Shown here one piece after another: positions 33,349 to 34,052 of a DNA stretch of 34,052 nucleotides. Location of the stretch: NCBI GenBank assembly GCA_011620765.1, contig WOYO01000075.1, forward strand, positions 9,793 to 43,844, written 5' to 3'. Origin of the DNA: Thermoplasmata archaeon (lineage in GTDB: Archaea > Thermoplasmatota > UBA186 > UBA287). The notes below the pieces were generated by a model. It did no database searches. It saw only the letters and a program-made list of their open reading frames with translations, and was not told the origin of the DNA. The translations under genes were made by a program, and so were the position numbers. Each line of letters opens with the position of its first letter. Within the stretch, counting starts at the first letter, position 1.

Positions 33349-34014
33349 TCACCTGAGAATTTCTACAAGTTCTCTTAAATCCTTTACCTTGATATCCGCT
33401 TCTGCGCTTACTGCCGGCGCAGCGCTGTAGCCTTTCCTGAGGATTAACGCGGTGTTCATACCAAGCTTCTTTGCAGGTATTATGTCATGATAAACGCTCT
33501 GCGCTGCATGCAGAATATTGCTTGAAGGCAGTCCAATGAGCTTCAAAGCGAGTGTGAAGTTGTTTAGAGAGGGCTTGTAGCTTTTAGCATGCTCGGATGT
33601 TATTATCCAATCAAAATTTACTCCGAGCTTCTTTAAAGTTGGCGATAAAAGGGCATCATCTACATTTGAGATTAGTGCTAGTTTGAAATTTTTCTTCAGC
33701 TCATTCAGCGCTTCAACAGCATCAGAAAATGGCTCCCATGTGCTTATAGATTCTGCTATGCATTCCTGTTCTTTACGTGATGGAGTAAAACCAAACCTCT
33801 CACCCATTTCGTAAACTACTGTTCTTAAGACCTCTCTGTAAGGCATATATTCCATGCCTTCAGCCTTTGCCTCAAGTTCAGCATATAACCTCAAGATCTC
33901 TTCATCTTCTACATCTATGCCCTTGGAAATAAGCAGCGGCTTTAAGGCTTTTACTATGCCACTTCCCCAGTCTATCAGCGTGCCGTAGCAGTCAAAACTT
34001 ATAGCTTCGATCAT
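33349..34014 (-). CDS. HAD-superfamily hydrolase, haloacid dehalogenase-like
   Basis: The 221-residue protein has HAD motif I FDCYGTL (D8 the nucleophile; Cys9 where phosphatases often carry a second Asp), motif II ISNVDDALL near 115-123, the motif III Lys in AKSYKPS near 144, and a weak motif IV HAAQSVYHDIIPAKKLG near 168. The DxYGTL form and the cap after residue 15 resemble type II haloacid dehalogenases and related phosphatases; true substrate is unknown. ATG 34014 has no clear TATA box within the 38 remaining bases, so it may continue an operon from beyond the window. Confidence 0.85.
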   Translation of the reverse strand: MIEAISFDCYGTLIDWGSGIVKALKPLLISKGIDVEDEEILRLYAELEAKAEGMEYMPYREVLRTVVYEMGERFGFTPSRKEQECIAESISTWEPFSDAVEALNELKKNFKLALISNVDDALLSPTLKKLGVNFDWIITSEHAKSYKPSLNNFTLALKLIGLPSSNILHAAQSVYHDIIPAKKLGMNTALILRKGYSAAPAVSAEADIKVKDLRELVEILR

Positions 34015-34052
34015 TCAGATGCTAGAGTAGCGAAGACCTTTGCATCCCCTAC

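Overview
The window is archaeal chromosome. It carries ribosomal protein S6e, aIF2-gamma, RadA, Mre11/Rad50, an archaeal-type phosphoglycerate kinase, and TATA boxes about 26 nt upstream of start codons. First genes of transcripts mostly look leaderless, while genes inside operons use Shine-Dalgarno sites or overlapping stop/start codons. A Rnf complex, a short AdoMet decarboxylase-like protein, lysine 2,3-aminomutase and a DUF2080 transposon remnant point to the methanogen/Archaeoglobus/ANME side of Euryarchaeota (Halobacteriota). I cannot name the genus. No methanogenesis gene is present.

Layout. 1-2773: the end of a membrane-anchored coiled-coil protein, tRNA-Pro(CGG), then on the minus strand S6e, aIF2-gamma and a PIN nuclease in overlapping order, plus the AdoMet decarboxylase-like gene. 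2943-7589: a recombination/repair operon radA-mre11-rad50. 7600-9490: an Lrp-like regulator followed by decayed mobile-element debris. 9494-12832: a TPP-dependent acetolactate synthase/pyruvate oxidase-like enzyme with unusual base composition, then an unrecognised three-gene envelope cassette. 12971-16057: an operon of 2-hydroxyacid dehydrogenase, FGGY kinase and class II aldolase. 16180-21869: an SCP2-domain protein, a lysine 2,3-aminomutase overlapped by two D-Ala-D-Ala ligase-like ATP-grasp enzymes, a membrane protein with a DUF4097-type repeat domain, and an E2-like acyltransferase without its catalytic motif. 22183-27556: a complete Rnf operon in the order C-D-E-A-G-B. 27622-34014: flavin reductase-like protein, a possible structured RNA, RNase Z, an intron-containing tRNA-Glu(CTC), GAPDH-PGK, a winged-helix regulator with thyX, and a HAD hydrolase.

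The most striking points are these. (1) RnfB is fused to an N-terminal RnfG-like FMN-binding domain, and the two genes share a 60-nt block with one silent difference. (2) RnfD has an Ala/Thr tract where the flavinylation motif should be. (3) The kamA-ATP-grasp-ATP-grasp operon lacks the usual beta-lysine acetyltransferase, which suggests a beta-lysine conjugate or peptide. (4) tRNA-Glu has a 38-nt intron inside the T-loop with a clean bulge-helix-bulge. Functions assigned here rest on motif reading only; no database search was possible.
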